A DNA stretch of 64,000 nucleotides from Streptomyces halstedii (GCA_000720535.1 JOAZ01000011.1:124001-188000); one strand, 5' to 3'. Numbered from the stretch's first letter, positions 1-9,082 are shown. Numbers and translations: made by a program. The notes: generated by a model from the letters alone, not told the origin.

Positions 1-327
1 GGTGTCGCGGCCGTCCGGGACAGGCTGGACACCGCCCGTGGCGCCAAGACCTTCGCGGGCGGACTCGACGAGGTGTGGGCGGCCGCCGGAGAGGGCCGCG
101 TCGCCCTCGTCGCGGTCGAGGAGCACTTCCAGCGGACGGTCAGGGTGGCCGAAGGCCATCTGGAGGCGGTCGATCCGGCGGACGTGGCGCCGGGCGACGA
201 GGAGGTCCGCGAGGACATCGTGGACGAACTCATCGAGACGGTGCTGGACAACGGCGGCGAGGTCGCGTTCGTCGCCGACGACTCCCTCGCCGACCACGGG
301 CGCGTCGCCGCGGTGCTGCGCTTCTGA
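1..327 (+). CDS. C-terminal part of a baeRF-type (eRF1-like) protein, 5' truncated
   Basis: The reading frame is open from the first base of the window and ends at TGA 325-327, so only the last 108 codons are seen. The C-terminal stretch, with an acidic helix (DIVDELIETVLDNGGEV) followed by AFVADDSLADHGRVAAVLRF, resembles the end of the bacterial archaeo-eukaryotic release factor (baeRF) proteins common in actinobacteria, where this position carries an eRF1 domain-3-like fold. These proteins are thought to act on stalled ribosomes or tRNA, but that is family knowledge, not visible here. The gene converges on the phosphoketolase gene and ends 9 bp before a very strong hairpin. The family call is moderate because most of the protein lies outside the window. 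Confidence 0.6.
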   Translation, partial: GVAAVRDRLDTARGAKTFAGGLDEVWAAAGEGRVALVAVEEHFQRTVRVAEGHLEAVDPADVAPGDEEVREDIVDELIETVLDNGGEVAFVADDSLADHGRVAAVLRF

Positions 328-335
328 GCGCGCCC

Positions 336-400
336 CCGTCCCGGACACGCCTCGGCCGGACCGCCGGTCAAGCGGTCCGGCCGAGGCGTGTCCGGGACGG
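336..400. terminator. Strong bidirectional terminator hairpin
   Basis: There is a perfect 29-bp inverted repeat (336-364 pairing with 372-400) around a 7-nt loop. It lies between the convergent baeRF-like gene (stop 327) and the phosphoketolase gene (stop 415). It is symmetrical, so it can terminate transcription from both sides. There is no U-tract, as is usual in Streptomyces. Confidence 0.9.
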
Positions 401-414
401 TCGGCTCGGGACGG

Positions 415-2784
415 TCAGCCCTCCCAGGTCCAGTCGGCCACCTCGGGCAGGTCGGTGCCGTGCTCCCGGATCCAGTCGTGGTGCCGGCCGCGTACGTCCG
501 CCATGGCCTGGCGTACGGCGACGGCGCGTACCCCCAGCCCCGGCACCCGGTCGATCACGTCCATGACCAGCCGGTAGCGGTCCAGGTCGTTGCGGAGCAC
601 CATGTCGAAGGGCGTGGTGGTCGTGCCCTCCTCCTTGTAGCCCCGTACATGCAGATGCGCGTGCCCGGCCCGGCGGTACGCGAGCCGGTGCACCAGCCAC
701 GGATAGCCGTGGTAGGCGAAGATCACCGGCTTGTCCCGGGTGAACAGGGCGTCGTACTCCGCGTCCGGCATCCCGTGCGGGTGCTCCTCGCGGGGCAGCA
801 GCCGGGCCATGTCGACCACGTTGACCACGCGCACGGCGAGTTCCGGCAGGTGGCGCCGGAGCAGACCGGCCGCGGCCATCGTCTCCAGGGTGGGGACGTC
901 TCCGGCGCAGGCGAGCACGACGTCCGGCTCGCGGCTGCCGTCCTCGGTGCCGGCCCATTCCCACATGCCGGCTCCGCGGGCGCAGTGGGCACGCGCCTGG
1001 TCGAGGGTGAGCCAGTCGAAGCTCGGCTGCTTGCCCGCGACGACGACGTTGACGTAGTCGCGGCTGGCCAGGATGTGTTCGGCGGTGGAGAGCAGCGTGT
1101 TGGTGTCCGGCGGCAGGTAGACCCGGACGACCTCGGGCGACTTGTTGAGGATGTGGTCCACGAAGCCGGGGTCCTGGTGCGAGAAGCCGTTGTGGTCCTG
1201 GCGCCAGACGTGTGAGGTGAGCAGGTAGTTGAGGGAGGCGATGGGGCGGCGCCAGGTCAGCCGCCGCGAGGTGCGCAGCCACTTGATGTGCTGGTTGACC
1301 ATCGAGTCGACGATGTGGGCGAAGGCCTCGTAGGAGGAGAACAGGCCGTGCCGCCCGGTGAGCAGGTAGCCCTCCAGCCAGCCCTGGCACAGGTGCTCGG
1401 AGAGCACCTCCATCACCCTGCCGTCCCGGGAGAGGTGTTCGTCGGTGGGCAGGGTGGCGGCCTGCCAGGCCTTGCCGGTGGCGCCGTAGAGCGCGTCGAG
1501 GCGGTTGGACGCGGTCTCGTCGGGGCCGACGACGCGGAAGTCCCGCCGCCCGGCGGTCGCGGCCATGACGTCTTCCAGCAGGCCGCCCAGGACCCGGGTG
1601 GGCTCGTGCATGACCGTGCCGGGCCCGTCGACGCGTACGGCGTGCTCCTCCAGCGGCGGGACGGGCAGCGTGCGCAGGAGCAGTCCGCCGTTGGCGTACG
1701 GGGTGGAGCCGAGGCGGAAGGTGCCCTCCGGTATCCAGCGCAGCACGGCCTCGGTGGGCCGGCCGTCGGAGTCGAAGAGTTCCTCGGGCCGGTAGGAGCG
1801 CATCCACTCCTCCAGCTCGCGCAGGTGCCCCGGGTTGTCCCGGACGCCGGGGAGCGGCACCTGGTGGGCGCGCCAGGTGCCTTCGACGGGGACGCCGTCG
1901 ACCTCCTTGGGGCCGGTCCAGCCCTTGGGGGTGCGCAGCACGATCATCGGCCAGCGCGGGCGTACGGTCGCGCCCTCGGTGCGGGCGGCGCGCTGGTGGC
2001 CGGCGACGCGGTCGAGGGCGAGGTCCATGGCGGCGGCGAGCGCGCGGTGCACGGCCTCGGGCTCGTCGCCCTCGACGTGGATCGGTTCGTGTCCGTATCC
2101 CCGCAGCAGGGCGTCGAGTTCGTCCTCGGGAAGCCGGGCCAGGACGGTGGGGTTGGCGATCTTGTAGCCGTTGAGGTGCAGGATCGGCAGGACCGCGCCG
2201 TCGTGGACGGGGTCGAGGAACTTGTTGGAGTGCCAGGACGCCGCGAGCGGCCCGGTCTCGGCCTCGCCGTCGCCGATCACGCAGGCCACGAGCAGTTCGG
2301 GGTGGTCGAAGGCGGCGCCGTAGGCGTGTGTGAGCGCGTAGCCCAGCTCTCCGCCCTCGTGGATGGAGCCCGGGGTCTCCGGGGCGACGTGGCTGGGCAC
2401 CCCGCCGGGGAAGGAGAACTGCCTGAACAGCGCGCCCATGCCGGCCGCGTCCCGGCCGATGTCGGGGTAGGTCTCGGTGTAGCTGCCCTCCAGCCACGCG
2501 TTGGCGAGCACGGCCGGTCCGCCGTGGCCGGGCCCCCAGACGCACAGGGCGCGCAGACCGCGTTCCTTGATCACCCGGTTGAGGTGGGTGTGGACCAGGT
2601 TCAGTCCGGGCGAGGTGCCCCAGTGGCCGAGCAGACGGGGTTTGATGTGCTCCGGGGCGAGGGTCTCGGTCAGGAGCGGGTTGGCCATCAGGTAGATCTG
2701 GCCCACCGCGAGGTAGTTGGCGGCCCGCCAGTGCGCGTCGAGCGCGTCGAGGTCCGCTCCGGAGAGCGCGGAGGTGGTGGTCAT
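415..2784 (-). CDS. xfp: Xylulose-5-phosphate/fructose-6-phosphate phosphoketolase
   Basis: A 789-residue thiamine-diphosphate enzyme that splits xylulose 5-phosphate (and usually fructose 6-phosphate) with phosphate, giving acetyl phosphate plus glyceraldehyde 3-phosphate or erythrose 4-phosphate. The full family length is present. [18 protein letters not shown] lies at about residues 83-100, and the ThDP/Mg motif GDGEAETG at 171-178 is followed by the family signature [14 protein letters not shown] 2784 is chosen because it gives the usual N-terminus ([21 protein letters not shown]) right away. The gene starts 9 bp after the aldehyde dehydrogenase stop, so the two form an operon. No acetate kinase gene is visible beside it. 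The product is cytosolic. Confidence 0.97.
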   Translation of the reverse strand: MTTTSALSGADLDALDAHWRAANYLAVGQIYLMANPLLTETLAPEHIKPRLLGHWGTSPGLNLVHTHLNRVIKERGLRALCVWGPGHGGPAVLANAWLEGSYTETYPDIGRDAAGMGALFRQFSFPGGVPSHVAPETPGSIHEGGELGYALTHAYGAAFDHPELLVACVIGDGEAETGPLAASWHSNKFLDPVHDGAVLPILHLNGYKIANPTVLARLPEDELDALLRGYGHEPIHVEGDEPEAVHRALAAAMDLALDRVAGHQRAARTEGATVRPRWPMIVLRTPKGWTGPKEVDGVPVEGTWRAHQVPLPGVRDNPGHLRELEEWMRSYRPEELFDSDGRPTEAVLRWIPEGTFRLGSTPYANGGLLLRTLPVPPLEEHAVRVDGPGTVMHEPTRVLGGLLEDVMAATAGRRDFRVVGPDETASNRLDALYGATGKAWQAATLPTDEHLSRDGRVMEVLSEHLCQGWLEGYLLTGRHGLFSSYEAFAHIVDSMVNQHIKWLRTSRRLTWRRPIASLNYLLTSHVWRQDHNGFSHQDPGFVDHILNKSPEVVRVYLPPDTNTLLSTAEHILASRDYVNVVVAGKQPSFDWLTLDQARAHCARGAGMWEWAGTEDGSREPDVVLACAGDVPTLETMAAAGLLRRHLPELAVRVVNVVDMARLLPREEHPHGMPDAEYDALFTRDKPVIFAYHGYPWLVHRLAYRRAGHAHLHVRGYKEEGTTTTPFDMVLRNDLDRYRLVMDVIDRVPGLGVRAVAVRQAMADVRGRHHDWIREHGTDLPEVADWTWEG

Positions 2785-2793
2785 CTGCGTCTC

Positions 2794-4212
2794 CTAGCGG
2801 GGGTCGGAGCCGGGGCCGTACCAGACGGTGGTGGCGTTGCAGAACTCGCGGATGCCGTGCCCGGCCAGCTCGCGCCCGTAACCGGAGCGCTTGACCCCGC
2901 CGAAGGGCAGCGCGGGGTGCGAGGCGGTCATGCCGTTGAAGAAGACACCGCCGGCCTCCAGGTCGCGCACGCAGCGGTCCATCTCGTCCTGGTCGCGGGT
3001 CCATACGTTGGAACTCAGCCCGAAAGAGGTGTCGTTGGCGATGTCCAGGGCCTCGTCGAGGTCCGCGGCCCGGTAGAGGGTGGCGACCGGGCCGAACGTC
3101 TCCTCCCGGTGGACGCGCATGCCGGGGGTGATGCCGGTCAGGACGGTCGGTTCGTAGAACCAGCCGTGTTCGAGCCCGCCGCCCAGGGTCGGGGGCCGGC
3201 GGCCCCCGCAGAGCACGGTGGCGCCCTGCCCGACGGCGTCGTCGACCAGTTCCTCCAGGTCGGCCCGGCCCCGCTCGCTGGAGAGCGGTCCCACGTCGGT
3301 GGCTTCCTGGAGGGGGTCGCCGACGGTCAGGGCGCCCATCGCGGCGGTGAAGCGCTCGGCGAACGCGTCGTACACGTCGGTGTGGACGATGAAGCGTTTC
3401 GCCGCGATGCAGGACTGCCCGTTGTTCTGTACGCGGGCGGTGACCGCGGTGCCGGCCGCCTTCGCGACGTCGGCGCTCGGCAGGACGAGGAAGGGGTCGC
3501 TGCCGCCGAGTTCGAGCACGGTCTTCTTGATCTCGTCGCCCGCCACGGAGGCGACCGAGCGGCCGGCCGGTTCACTGCCGGTGAGTGTCGCGGCGGCGAT
3601 CCGGGGATCGCGCAGGACCGCCTCGACGGCGCCGGAGCCGATCAGGAGTGTCTGGAAGCAGCCGTCGGGGAATCCGGCCCGGCCGAAGAGGTCACCGAGG
3701 TACAGGGCGGTCTGCGGGACGTTGGAGGCGTGCTTGAGCAGGGCGGTGTTGCCGGCCATGAGAGCGGGTGCGGCGAAGCGCACGACCTGCCAGAGCGGGA
3801 AGTTCCACGGCATCACGGCCAGGACGGTACCCACCGGGCGGTATCGCACCAGGGCCCGGGACGCCCCGGAGTCCTCGACGTCGGCCTGGTCGGGGTGCTC
3901 GTCGGCGAGGAGGCGCTCGGCGTGGGCGGCGTACCAGCGCATCGCCTTGGCGCACTTGGCGGCCTCCGCGCGGGCGGCCGCGAGCGGCTTGCCCATCTCG
4001 GTGGTCATGGTGCGGGCGATCTCCGGCCGGTCCTCGTCGAGGAGGTCGGCCGCCCGGTTCAGCAGACGGGCCCGGTCGGCGAAGCCGGTGGTGCGGTAGG
4101 TGCGGAACGCGCGGGCGGCGGCGGAGATCCGCTGCTCGATCTCCTTCTCGCCGTGGGCGTCGAACGTCCTGAGTGTCTCGCCGTTCGCGGGGTTGACCGT
4201 CGCGATGGGCAT
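2794..4212 (-). CDS. NAD(P)-dependent aldehyde dehydrogenase, succinate-semialdehyde dehydrogenase type
   Basis: A 472-residue aldehyde dehydrogenase superfamily enzyme that oxidises an aldehyde to its acid with NAD(P)+. Visible landmarks are the MPWNFPLW motif (about 134-141), the general base in TVLELGGSDPFLV (Glu234) and the nucleophile in NNGQSC (Cys268). The opening IATVNPANGETL and overall sequence are closest to NADP-dependent succinate-semialdehyde dehydrogenases of the GabD/Sad type, but the substrate cannot be fixed from sequence. It is the first gene of a two-gene operon with phosphoketolase, an unusual partner for GABA breakdown, so aldehyde detoxification during stress is an alternative role. 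A SigB-like promoter match lies about 80 bp upstream. Confidence 0.88.
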   Translation of the reverse strand: MPIATVNPANGETLRTFDAHGEKEIEQRISAAARAFRTYRTTGFADRARLLNRAADLLDEDRPEIARTMTTEMGKPLAAARAEAAKCAKAMRWYAAHAERLLADEHPDQADVEDSGASRALVRYRPVGTVLAVMPWNFPLWQVVRFAAPALMAGNTALLKHASNVPQTALYLGDLFGRAGFPDGCFQTLLIGSGAVEAVLRDPRIAAATLTGSEPAGRSVASVAGDEIKKTVLELGGSDPFLVLPSADVAKAAGTAVTARVQNNGQSCIAAKRFIVHTDVYDAFAERFTAAMGALTVGDPLQEATDVGPLSSERGRADLEELVDDAVGQGATVLCGGRRPPTLGGGLEHGWFYEPTVLTGITPGMRVHREETFGPVATLYRAADLDEALDIANDTSFGLSSNVWTRDQDEMDRCVRDLEAGGVFFNGMTASHPALPFGGVKRSGYGRELAGHGIREFCNATTVWYGPGSDPR

Positions 4213-4288
4213 GGCTGTGGCCTCCTTGCATCGGTTCCTCGACCGTGCCGCGCCGCGCCCTGCCGCGCAACGCGGCCCCGTGGTGCGC

Positions 4289-4312
4289 GTACCCGGCCGG
4301 TGCGGATCATGC
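4289..4312 (-). promoter_or_regulatory. SigB-like promoter candidate upstream of the aldehyde dehydrogenase/phosphoketolase operon
   Basis: Read on the minus strand, GCAT (4312-4309), 14 bases, then GGGTAC (4294-4289) fits the Streptomyces SigB pattern GNNT-N14-16-GGGTAC/T. A start site near 4280 would leave a leader of about 70 nt before ATG 4212. The match overlaps the left arm of the hairpin after the upstream ATPase gene. It is pattern-based only. Confidence 0.45.
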
Positions 4313-4344
4313 GTGCGCGGGGCACGCGGTCCGCACCGGCCGGG
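4292..4344 (-). terminator. Terminator hairpin after the ATPase gene
   Basis: A perfect 15-bp stem pairs 4292-4306 with 4330-4344. A smaller inner stem (GCGTGC/GCACGC) lies in the loop. It begins 6 bp beyond the stop codon of the anti-sigma-type ATPase (minus strand). Confidence 0.75.
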
Positions 4345-4350
4345 CCGGGT

Positions 4351-4812
4351 TCACACGAGTGCGGCCTCGGGCCGGCTCCGGGAGGTGAGGCCGGCGGGCA
4401 GCGGCTCCCACGGCGGCAGTCCGGTGGGGCGCGGGATCGGCGCGTAGCGCGTGAACCACACGACTTTGCCGTCAGCGGTCCGGCAGGTGCCCCAGCTGTC
4501 GCTGAGGGCCATGACACGGCTCAGGCCGCCTCCCCCGCCGTGCGGCAGCCGGGGCATCCGGGCGTCGCCGTCGGCCACGGACACCGTGAGGTGCCGGCCG
4601 CTCCAGCGGATTTCGACGACACACCGGGCGCCGTCGCCGACGTGCCGCCGGACGTTCGTCAGGAGTTCCTCCGTGGCCCGGCACACGGGCCGGACCTGCG
4701 GATCGAGGTTCCAGTGACGAAGGTGCGCGGCGACGATCCGCCGCAGTTGGGAAACGCGCTCTGCCGACACCTGCAGTTCGGCCAGGTAGTGCCGGTCGAG
4801 TGGAACGGTCAT
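4351..4812 (-). CDS. Anti-sigma-factor-type ATP-binding protein (HATPase_c_2, RsbW-like)
   Basis: A 153-residue stand-alone GHKL ATPase domain, the class that includes RsbW/SpoIIAB anti-sigma kinases and the many Streptomyces regulators built from this domain alone. The N box is seen in ATEELLTNVRRHV (about 46-58), the G1 region in VSVADGDARMP and a glycine-rich G2 region in GGGGLSRVMAL, all in the family order. The roughly 35-residue Pro-rich C-terminal tail looks disordered. It stands alone between two hairpins, with no anti-anti-sigma or sigma gene beside it, so its partner is unknown. A PP2C phosphatase of the RsbU type lies 54 kb away in the window. Confidence 0.85.
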   Translation of the reverse strand: MTVPLDRHYLAELQVSAERVSQLRRIVAAHLRHWNLDPQVRPVCRATEELLTNVRRHVGDGARCVVEIRWSGRHLTVSVADGDARMPRLPHGGGGGLSRVMALSDSWGTCRTADGKVVWFTRYAPIPRPTGLPPWEPLPAGLTSRSRPEAALV

Positions 4813-4900
4813 CGTCGAGGCTCCTCATCGCGAGGCCCACGTACTTCACCCCGTCGAACCAACGACCCCCGAGCACGAAGCGTGAGCAGTGATCACTTCT

Positions 4901-4922
4901 GGGTCACTCATCAGGGTGACCC
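4901..4922 (-). terminator. Hairpin after the molybdoenzyme operon
   Basis: GGGTCAC (4901-4907) pairs with GTGACCC (4916-4922) around an 8-nt loop. It lies 35 bp beyond the stop of the last operon gene (4957). The stem is short, so it is a modest candidate. Confidence 0.45.
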
Positions 4923-4956
4923 GAGGGGGCCGTTCGCGCAACCGCGGGGCGCCGGG

Positions 4957-7044
4957 TCACAGGTACGGGAGCAGGGTGTCGGGGGTGATCGGGAGGGAGC
5001 GCGTCCGGACGCCGGTGGCGTGCCGTACGGCGTTGCCGAGGGCGGCCGCCGTGCCGACGATGCCGATCTCCCCGATGCCCTTGCTGCCCATGGGGTTGAG
5101 GTGGTGGTCGTCCTCGTCGATCCAGTGCGCCTGAAGGTCCGTCACGTCCGCGCAGACCGGGATGTGGTAGGAGGCGAGGTCGTGCTCCGCGTAGTCGCCG
5201 AAGAGCGGGTCCATGGTGCTGCCCTCGGTGAGCGCCATGCCCAGGCCCATGGTCATGCCGCCGATGAACTGGGAGCGCGCGGTACGGGCGTTGAGGATGC
5301 GTCCGGCGGCGAACACCCCGAGCATCCGGCGGACCCGGACCTCGCCGGTGAGGGTGTCGACGGCCACCTCGGCGAAGTGGGCGCCGAAGGCGTGCCGGGC
5401 GAAGGGCGACGCGGCGGCCTCCTTCTCGTTGTCGGCGGTGGCGGTGACGCCCTCGGGGGGTACGCCGCCGCCCTCGGCCAGCCGGCGTGCCAGGGCGGTG
5501 GCGGCGTGGTGCACCGCGCTCCCCCAGGACGCCGTGCCCGAGGACCCTCCGGCGACCGAGCCGGGCGGCAGGTCGCTGTCACCGATCTCGACGCGCACGT
5601 TCTCCTGCGGGGTGCCCAGGGCGGCGGCGGCGATCTGGCCGATCACGGTGCGGGCGCCGGTGCCGATGTCGGTGGCGTTCACCCGGACGGTGTACGAGCC
5701 GTCCGGCGCGGCGTGCGCGGAGGCGGCCGAGGGCGACACCAGCACGGGGTAGGTCGCGGAGGCCGTGCCGGTGCCCAGCAGCCACCGCCCCTCCTGCCGG
5801 GCGGCGGGCTGCGGGTCCCTGTCGTACCAGCGGAAGAGCCGGGCGCCCTCGTGCAGGCAGCCGGCGAGCCCGCGGCTGCTGAAGGGGCGCCCGCTGTCGG
5901 GCTCGACGGCCGGTTCGTTGCGCAGCCGCAGCTCGACGGGGTCGATGCCCAGGGCGCACGCCAGCTCGTCCATGGCCGACTCCAGGGCGTACATCCCGGG
6001 GGCCTCGCCCGGGGCGCGCATCCAGGACGGGGTGGGCACGTCGAGGGCGACCACGCGGTGCGTGGTGCGGCTGTGCGGCGAGGCGTACATGACGCGGGCG
6101 GGGACGGCGGCCTGTTCGACGAACTCCTTGATCCGGGAGGTCTGCGTGGCGACCTCGTGGGACACCGCGCGGAGCACGCCGTCGCGGTCGGCTCCGAGCC
6201 GGACGCGCTGGATGGTGGGGGCGCGGTGCCCGACGAGCGCGGGCATGTACCGCCGGGGCAGGGCGATGTGGACGGGCCGCCCGGTGAGGCGGGCGGCCAT
6301 GGCGGCCAGGACGGCCTGGGGGCGTGTGGTGCCCTTGGAGCCGAAGCCGCCGCCGACGTGTTCGGAGACGACGGTGACCCGGTCGCGGCCGAGTCCGAAG
6401 GCCTGGGCGAGGGAGTCGCGCACGGTGGTGGAACCCTGGCTGGAGTCGTGGACGGTCAGGTGCCCGTCGGCCCACCGGGCGGTCGAGGCGTGCGGTTCCA
6501 TGGGGTGGTTGTGCAGCCCGCCGAGGGTGTAGGTGGCGTCGACGGTGACGGGCGCGGCGGCGAGGGCGGCCTCCACGTCGCCGCGCTCGCGGACGGCGGG
6601 ATAGCCGCCGTTGGCCTGCTCCGGGGTGTACATCCCGGGGTGGTCCCAGGTCAGGACGGTGTCGTGGCCGGCGCTCTCGTACTCGACGCGGACCGCGGCG
6701 GCCCCGGCGCGGGCGGCTTCCAGGCTGTCGGCGACGACCAGGGCCACGGGCCATCCCCGGTGCGGGACGCGGGTGTTCTGGAGGACCGCGAGCACCGGGT
6801 CGTCGGGCTCGCGCAGCCGCGGCGCGTTCTCGTGGGTCAGCACGGTGTGCACGCCCGGCACGGCGAGCGCGTCGGCGGTGCGGACCGCGGTGACGCGCCC
6901 CCGTGCGACGGTGGCGGGGACGATCCGCCCGTGCAGACGGCCCGCCGGGTGGTACTCCACGGCGTAGCGGGCGGTGCCGGTGACCTTCTCCCGGCCCTCG
7001 CGGCGGGCGACGGGCGCGCCCAGCGGCTGGGTGGCGTGGCTCAT
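4957..7044 (-). CDS. Molybdopterin-binding subunit of a xanthine-dehydrogenase-family aldehyde oxidoreductase (PaoC/YagR-like)
   Basis: A 695-residue large subunit of a split xanthine-oxidase-family enzyme. It would hold the molybdenum cofactor and hydroxylate the substrate, typically an aromatic or aliphatic aldehyde in the PaoABC group. Family landmarks include GREKVTGTARYAVEY at the N-terminus, VGGGFGSKGTT in the middle and the active-site glutamate in KGIGEIG near residue 660. The length matches E. coli PaoC (about 730) rather than full-length xanthine dehydrogenases. It follows the FAD subunit by 34 bp and is the last gene of the operon. Neither a paoD-like chaperone nor a Moco-sulfurase gene is seen next to it. 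Confidence 0.93.
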   Translation of the reverse strand: MSHATQPLGAPVARREGREKVTGTARYAVEYHPAGRLHGRIVPATVARGRVTAVRTADALAVPGVHTVLTHENAPRLREPDDPVLAVLQNTRVPHRGWPVALVVADSLEAARAGAAAVRVEYESAGHDTVLTWDHPGMYTPEQANGGYPAVRERGDVEAALAAAPVTVDATYTLGGLHNHPMEPHASTARWADGHLTVHDSSQGSTTVRDSLAQAFGLGRDRVTVVSEHVGGGFGSKGTTRPQAVLAAMAARLTGRPVHIALPRRYMPALVGHRAPTIQRVRLGADRDGVLRAVSHEVATQTSRIKEFVEQAAVPARVMYASPHSRTTHRVVALDVPTPSWMRAPGEAPGMYALESAMDELACALGIDPVELRLRNEPAVEPDSGRPFSSRGLAGCLHEGARLFRWYDRDPQPAARQEGRWLLGTGTASATYPVLVSPSAASAHAAPDGSYTVRVNATDIGTGARTVIGQIAAAALGTPQENVRVEIGDSDLPPGSVAGGSSGTASWGSAVHHAATALARRLAEGGGVPPEGVTATADNEKEAAASPFARHAFGAHFAEVAVDTLTGEVRVRRMLGVFAAGRILNARTARSQFIGGMTMGLGMALTEGSTMDPLFGDYAEHDLASYHIPVCADVTDLQAHWIDEDDHHLNPMGSKGIGEIGIVGTAAALGNAVRHATGVRTRSLPITPDTLLPYL

Positions 7045-7078
7045 GGCGGAAGTCCTCGGTTCGTGGGGGGGCGCGGGG

Positions 7079-8077
7079 TCAGCGGGACCGGTCCGCCCGG
7101 TCGGTCAGTTCGGCGAGTACGCCGACGGCGAGGTTGCGGGCGAGGGCGACCTTGAAGCCGTTGTCGCGCAGCGGCTCGGCGGCGGCCAGTTCGGCGTCCG
7201 CCGCGCGGGCGAAGGTCTCCTCGGTCGCGGGCGCGCCCCGCAGCACGTCCTCGGCGGCACGGGCCCGCCACGGCCGGTGCGCGAGCCCGCCGAAGGCGAG
7301 CGAGGCGTGGGCGACGCGGCCGTCGCGTACCGTCAGGACGGCGGCGACGGAGGCCAGCGCGAAGGCGTACGAGGCGCGGTCGCGGGCCTTGCGGTAGAGG
7401 GAGGCGGCTCCTTCGGGCGCCGGTGGCAGGACGACGTCGACGACCATCTCGCCGGGCCTGAGGACGGTGTCCTGGTCGGGGTTGTCGCCGGGCAGGCGGT
7501 GGAACTCGGTGGCGGGCACGGCGCGTTCGCCCTCCGGTCCGCGCAGGTGCACGGTGGCGTCCAGCGCGGCGAGGGCGACGGCCATGTCGGAGGGGTTGGT
7601 GGCGACGCAGTCCGGCGAGTGGCCGAGGACGGCCAGATCGCGGTGGACCCCTTCCCTGGCGGGGCACCCGGAGCCGGGCTGCCGCTTGTTGCAGGGCTTG
7701 GAGGTGTCCTGGAAGTAGAGGCACCGGGTGCGCTGGAGGAGATTCCCGCCGGTGGTGGCGGTGTTGCGCAGTTGCCCGGAGGCGCCGGCCAGCAGCGCCT
7801 GCGACAGCGCGGGGTAGCGCTCGCGTACGACGGGGTGGGCGGCGAGGTCGCTGTTGCGGACGGTCGCGCCGATCCGCAGCCCCCCGTCGTCCGTGGGCAC
7901 CACCCGGTCCAGCGGGAGGCGGCTGACGTCGATGAGCAGTCCGGGCGACTCCACCCCGAGCTTCATCAGGTCGACCAGGTTGGTGCCGCCGCCCAGGAAG
8001 CGGGCCTCCGGGCGCTCGGCGCTGACCCGGACGGCTTCGGCGACGGAGCCGGGGCGCAGGTAGGCGAAGGGTCTCAC
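7079..8077 (-). CDS. FAD-binding subunit of the aldehyde oxidoreductase, with an extra Fe-S cysteine cluster (PaoB-like)
   Basis: A 332-residue FAD subunit of the split molybdenum hydroxylase. It passes electrons from the Fe-S subunit to an acceptor. The FAD loops are ARFLGGGTNLVDLM (about 26-39) and TTGGNLLQRTRC. Four cysteines follow in RTRCLYFQDTSKPC and GSGCPAREG. This is the insertion that in E. coli PaoB binds a [4Fe-4S] cluster, so the PaoABC subtype is well supported. The start is GTG 8077, which overlaps the stop of the upstream Fe-S subunit as GTGA and gives the typical start RPFAYLRPGSV. A longer upstream reading is only a shadow of the Fe-S gene. Confidence 0.92.
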   Translation of the reverse strand: MRPFAYLRPGSVAEAVRVSAERPEARFLGGGTNLVDLMKLGVESPGLLIDVSRLPLDRVVPTDDGGLRIGATVRNSDLAAHPVVRERYPALSQALLAGASGQLRNTATTGGNLLQRTRCLYFQDTSKPCNKRQPGSGCPAREGVHRDLAVLGHSPDCVATNPSDMAVALAALDATVHLRGPEGERAVPATEFHRLPGDNPDQDTVLRPGEMVVDVVLPPAPEGAASLYRKARDRASYAFALASVAAVLTVRDGRVAHASLAFGGLAHRPWRARAAEDVLRGAPATEETFARAADAELAAAEPLRDNGFKVALARNLAVGVLAELTDRADRSR

Positions 8078-8646
8078 GGGGTCACGTCCTCGATCGCTTC
8101 GACGATGCGGGGGTAGGCGCCGCACCGGCAGAGGTTGCCGCTCATCCGCTCGCGGATCTCCTCCGCGTCCAGCGGTACGGGGCCGTCGGCCGCCGCCGTG
8201 TCCGGCGCGGTGACGTAGGAGGGGAAGCCGTCCTCGGCCTCGCCGAGCATGCCGAGCGCCGAGCAGATCTGCCCCGGTGTGCAGTAGCCGCACTGGAAGG
8301 CGTCGCGCTCCAGGAACGCCTCCTGGAGCGGGTGCGGCCGGTCGCCGTCGGCGAGGCCCTCGATCGTGGTGACGCGCCTGCCGTCCTGGGCCACGGCCAG
8401 CAGCAGGCAGCTGTTGGCGCGGCGGCCGTCGACGAGGACCGTGCAGGCACCGCACTGGCCGTGGTCGCACCCCTTCTTGGCGCCGGTGAGCCCGAGGTGT
8501 TCCCGCAGGGCGTCCAGCAGGGTGGTCCGGTGGTCGAGGGTCAGCTTCCGGTCGCTGCCGTTGACGTGCAGGGTGAGGGTGGAGTGGTCGCCGAAGGGCG
8601 GTGGCTGTGCGGCGTCCGTGTCGTCGGTCCAGGCGATGGTGTCCAT
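8074..8646 (-). CDS. [2Fe-2S] subunit of the aldehyde oxidoreductase (PaoA-like)
   Basis: A 190-residue small subunit with two [2Fe-2S] clusters. The plant-ferredoxin type is CDHGQCGACTVLVDG plus a later Cys in ANSC, and the second is FQCGYCTPGQ with NLCRCGAYP. Together they carry electrons from the molybdenum centre to FAD. The fold and length match PaoA/CoxS/XdhC-type subunits. The N-terminal 20 residues are acidic and show no clear Tat motif, unlike E. coli PaoA, so a cytoplasmic location is more likely. It lies 40 bp after the small unknown gene and overlaps the FAD subunit by 4 bp, so the three subunits are co-translated. Confidence 0.94.
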   Translation of the reverse strand: MDTIAWTDDTDAAQPPPFGDHSTLTLHVNGSDRKLTLDHRTTLLDALREHLGLTGAKKGCDHGQCGACTVLVDGRRANSCLLLAVAQDGRRVTTIEGLADGDRPHPLQEAFLERDAFQCGYCTPGQICSALGMLGEAEDGFPSYVTAPDTAAADGPVPLDAEEIRERMSGNLCRCGAYPRIVEAIEDVTP

Positions 8647-8686
8647 GGGTGCGCGGGTACCTTCCGGGTTCTGTCCGTACGGGGGC

Positions 8687-9082
8687 TCAGGCGGCGTCGT
8701 GGCTCTCCAGGCGCAGCCGGACCTCCTCTTCCTGGTCCCCCGAGGCCGTGCCGACGACCCGCACCGTGAAGGTGTCGGCGAGGCGCCGGCGCAGCCGGTC
8801 GACGGCCCAGTAGCCGCCCTGCGCCTCGACAGTCACCGGGCCGGAGAGGCGGGCCGGCACCGCGCCCCCGTGGATCTCGGAGACGTCGACGGTCGCCGTC
8901 CACACGGTCGGGCGGACCTCCGACTCCTCCTCGGGGGTGTCGCCCGCCGGGCGGTCGGAGAGGAAGGAGCGGCGCAGTACGTCGAACACGGCCCGCGCGT
9001 CCTCCTTCGGGCATCCGGTCACCTCCACCACGACGTCGCCGCTCTCCTGGTGTTCCTGCGCGTGCGGGTCCGGCTTGTTCAC
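8687..9082 (-). CDS. Small conserved-looking protein of unknown function between the two molybdoenzymes
   Basis: I do not recognise a family. The 131-residue acidic protein has the segment VVVEVTGCPKEDARAVFDVLRR near the start, a central beta-rich part (TVWTATVDVSEI) and an acidic C-terminus (SGDQEEEVRLRLES). There is no signal peptide, membrane segment or cysteine cluster (only one Cys). GTG 9082 is chosen because AAAGGA lies 6 nt upstream. A GTG at 9097 overlapping the previous stop is possible but has no ribosome site. It starts 12 bp after the NrfD-like gene and ends 40 bp before the 2Fe-2S subunit, so it is clearly inside the operon. It might be a maturation or assembly factor, but that is only context. 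Confidence 0.7.
   Translation of the reverse strand: MNKPDPHAQEHQESGDVVVEVTGCPKEDARAVFDVLRRSFLSDRPAGDTPEEESEVRPTVWTATVDVSEIHGGAVPARLSGPVTVEAQGGYWAVDRLRRRLADTFTVRVVGTASGDQEEEVRLRLESHDAA

Noticed and set aside
1288..7155. Very long plus-strand open frame (1955 codons) across the phosphoketolase, aldehyde dehydrogenase and molybdoenzyme genes
   Set aside because: It is antisense to four genes with clear family motifs; the protein is Gly/Val/Arg-rich with no domain, a usual artefact of high GC.
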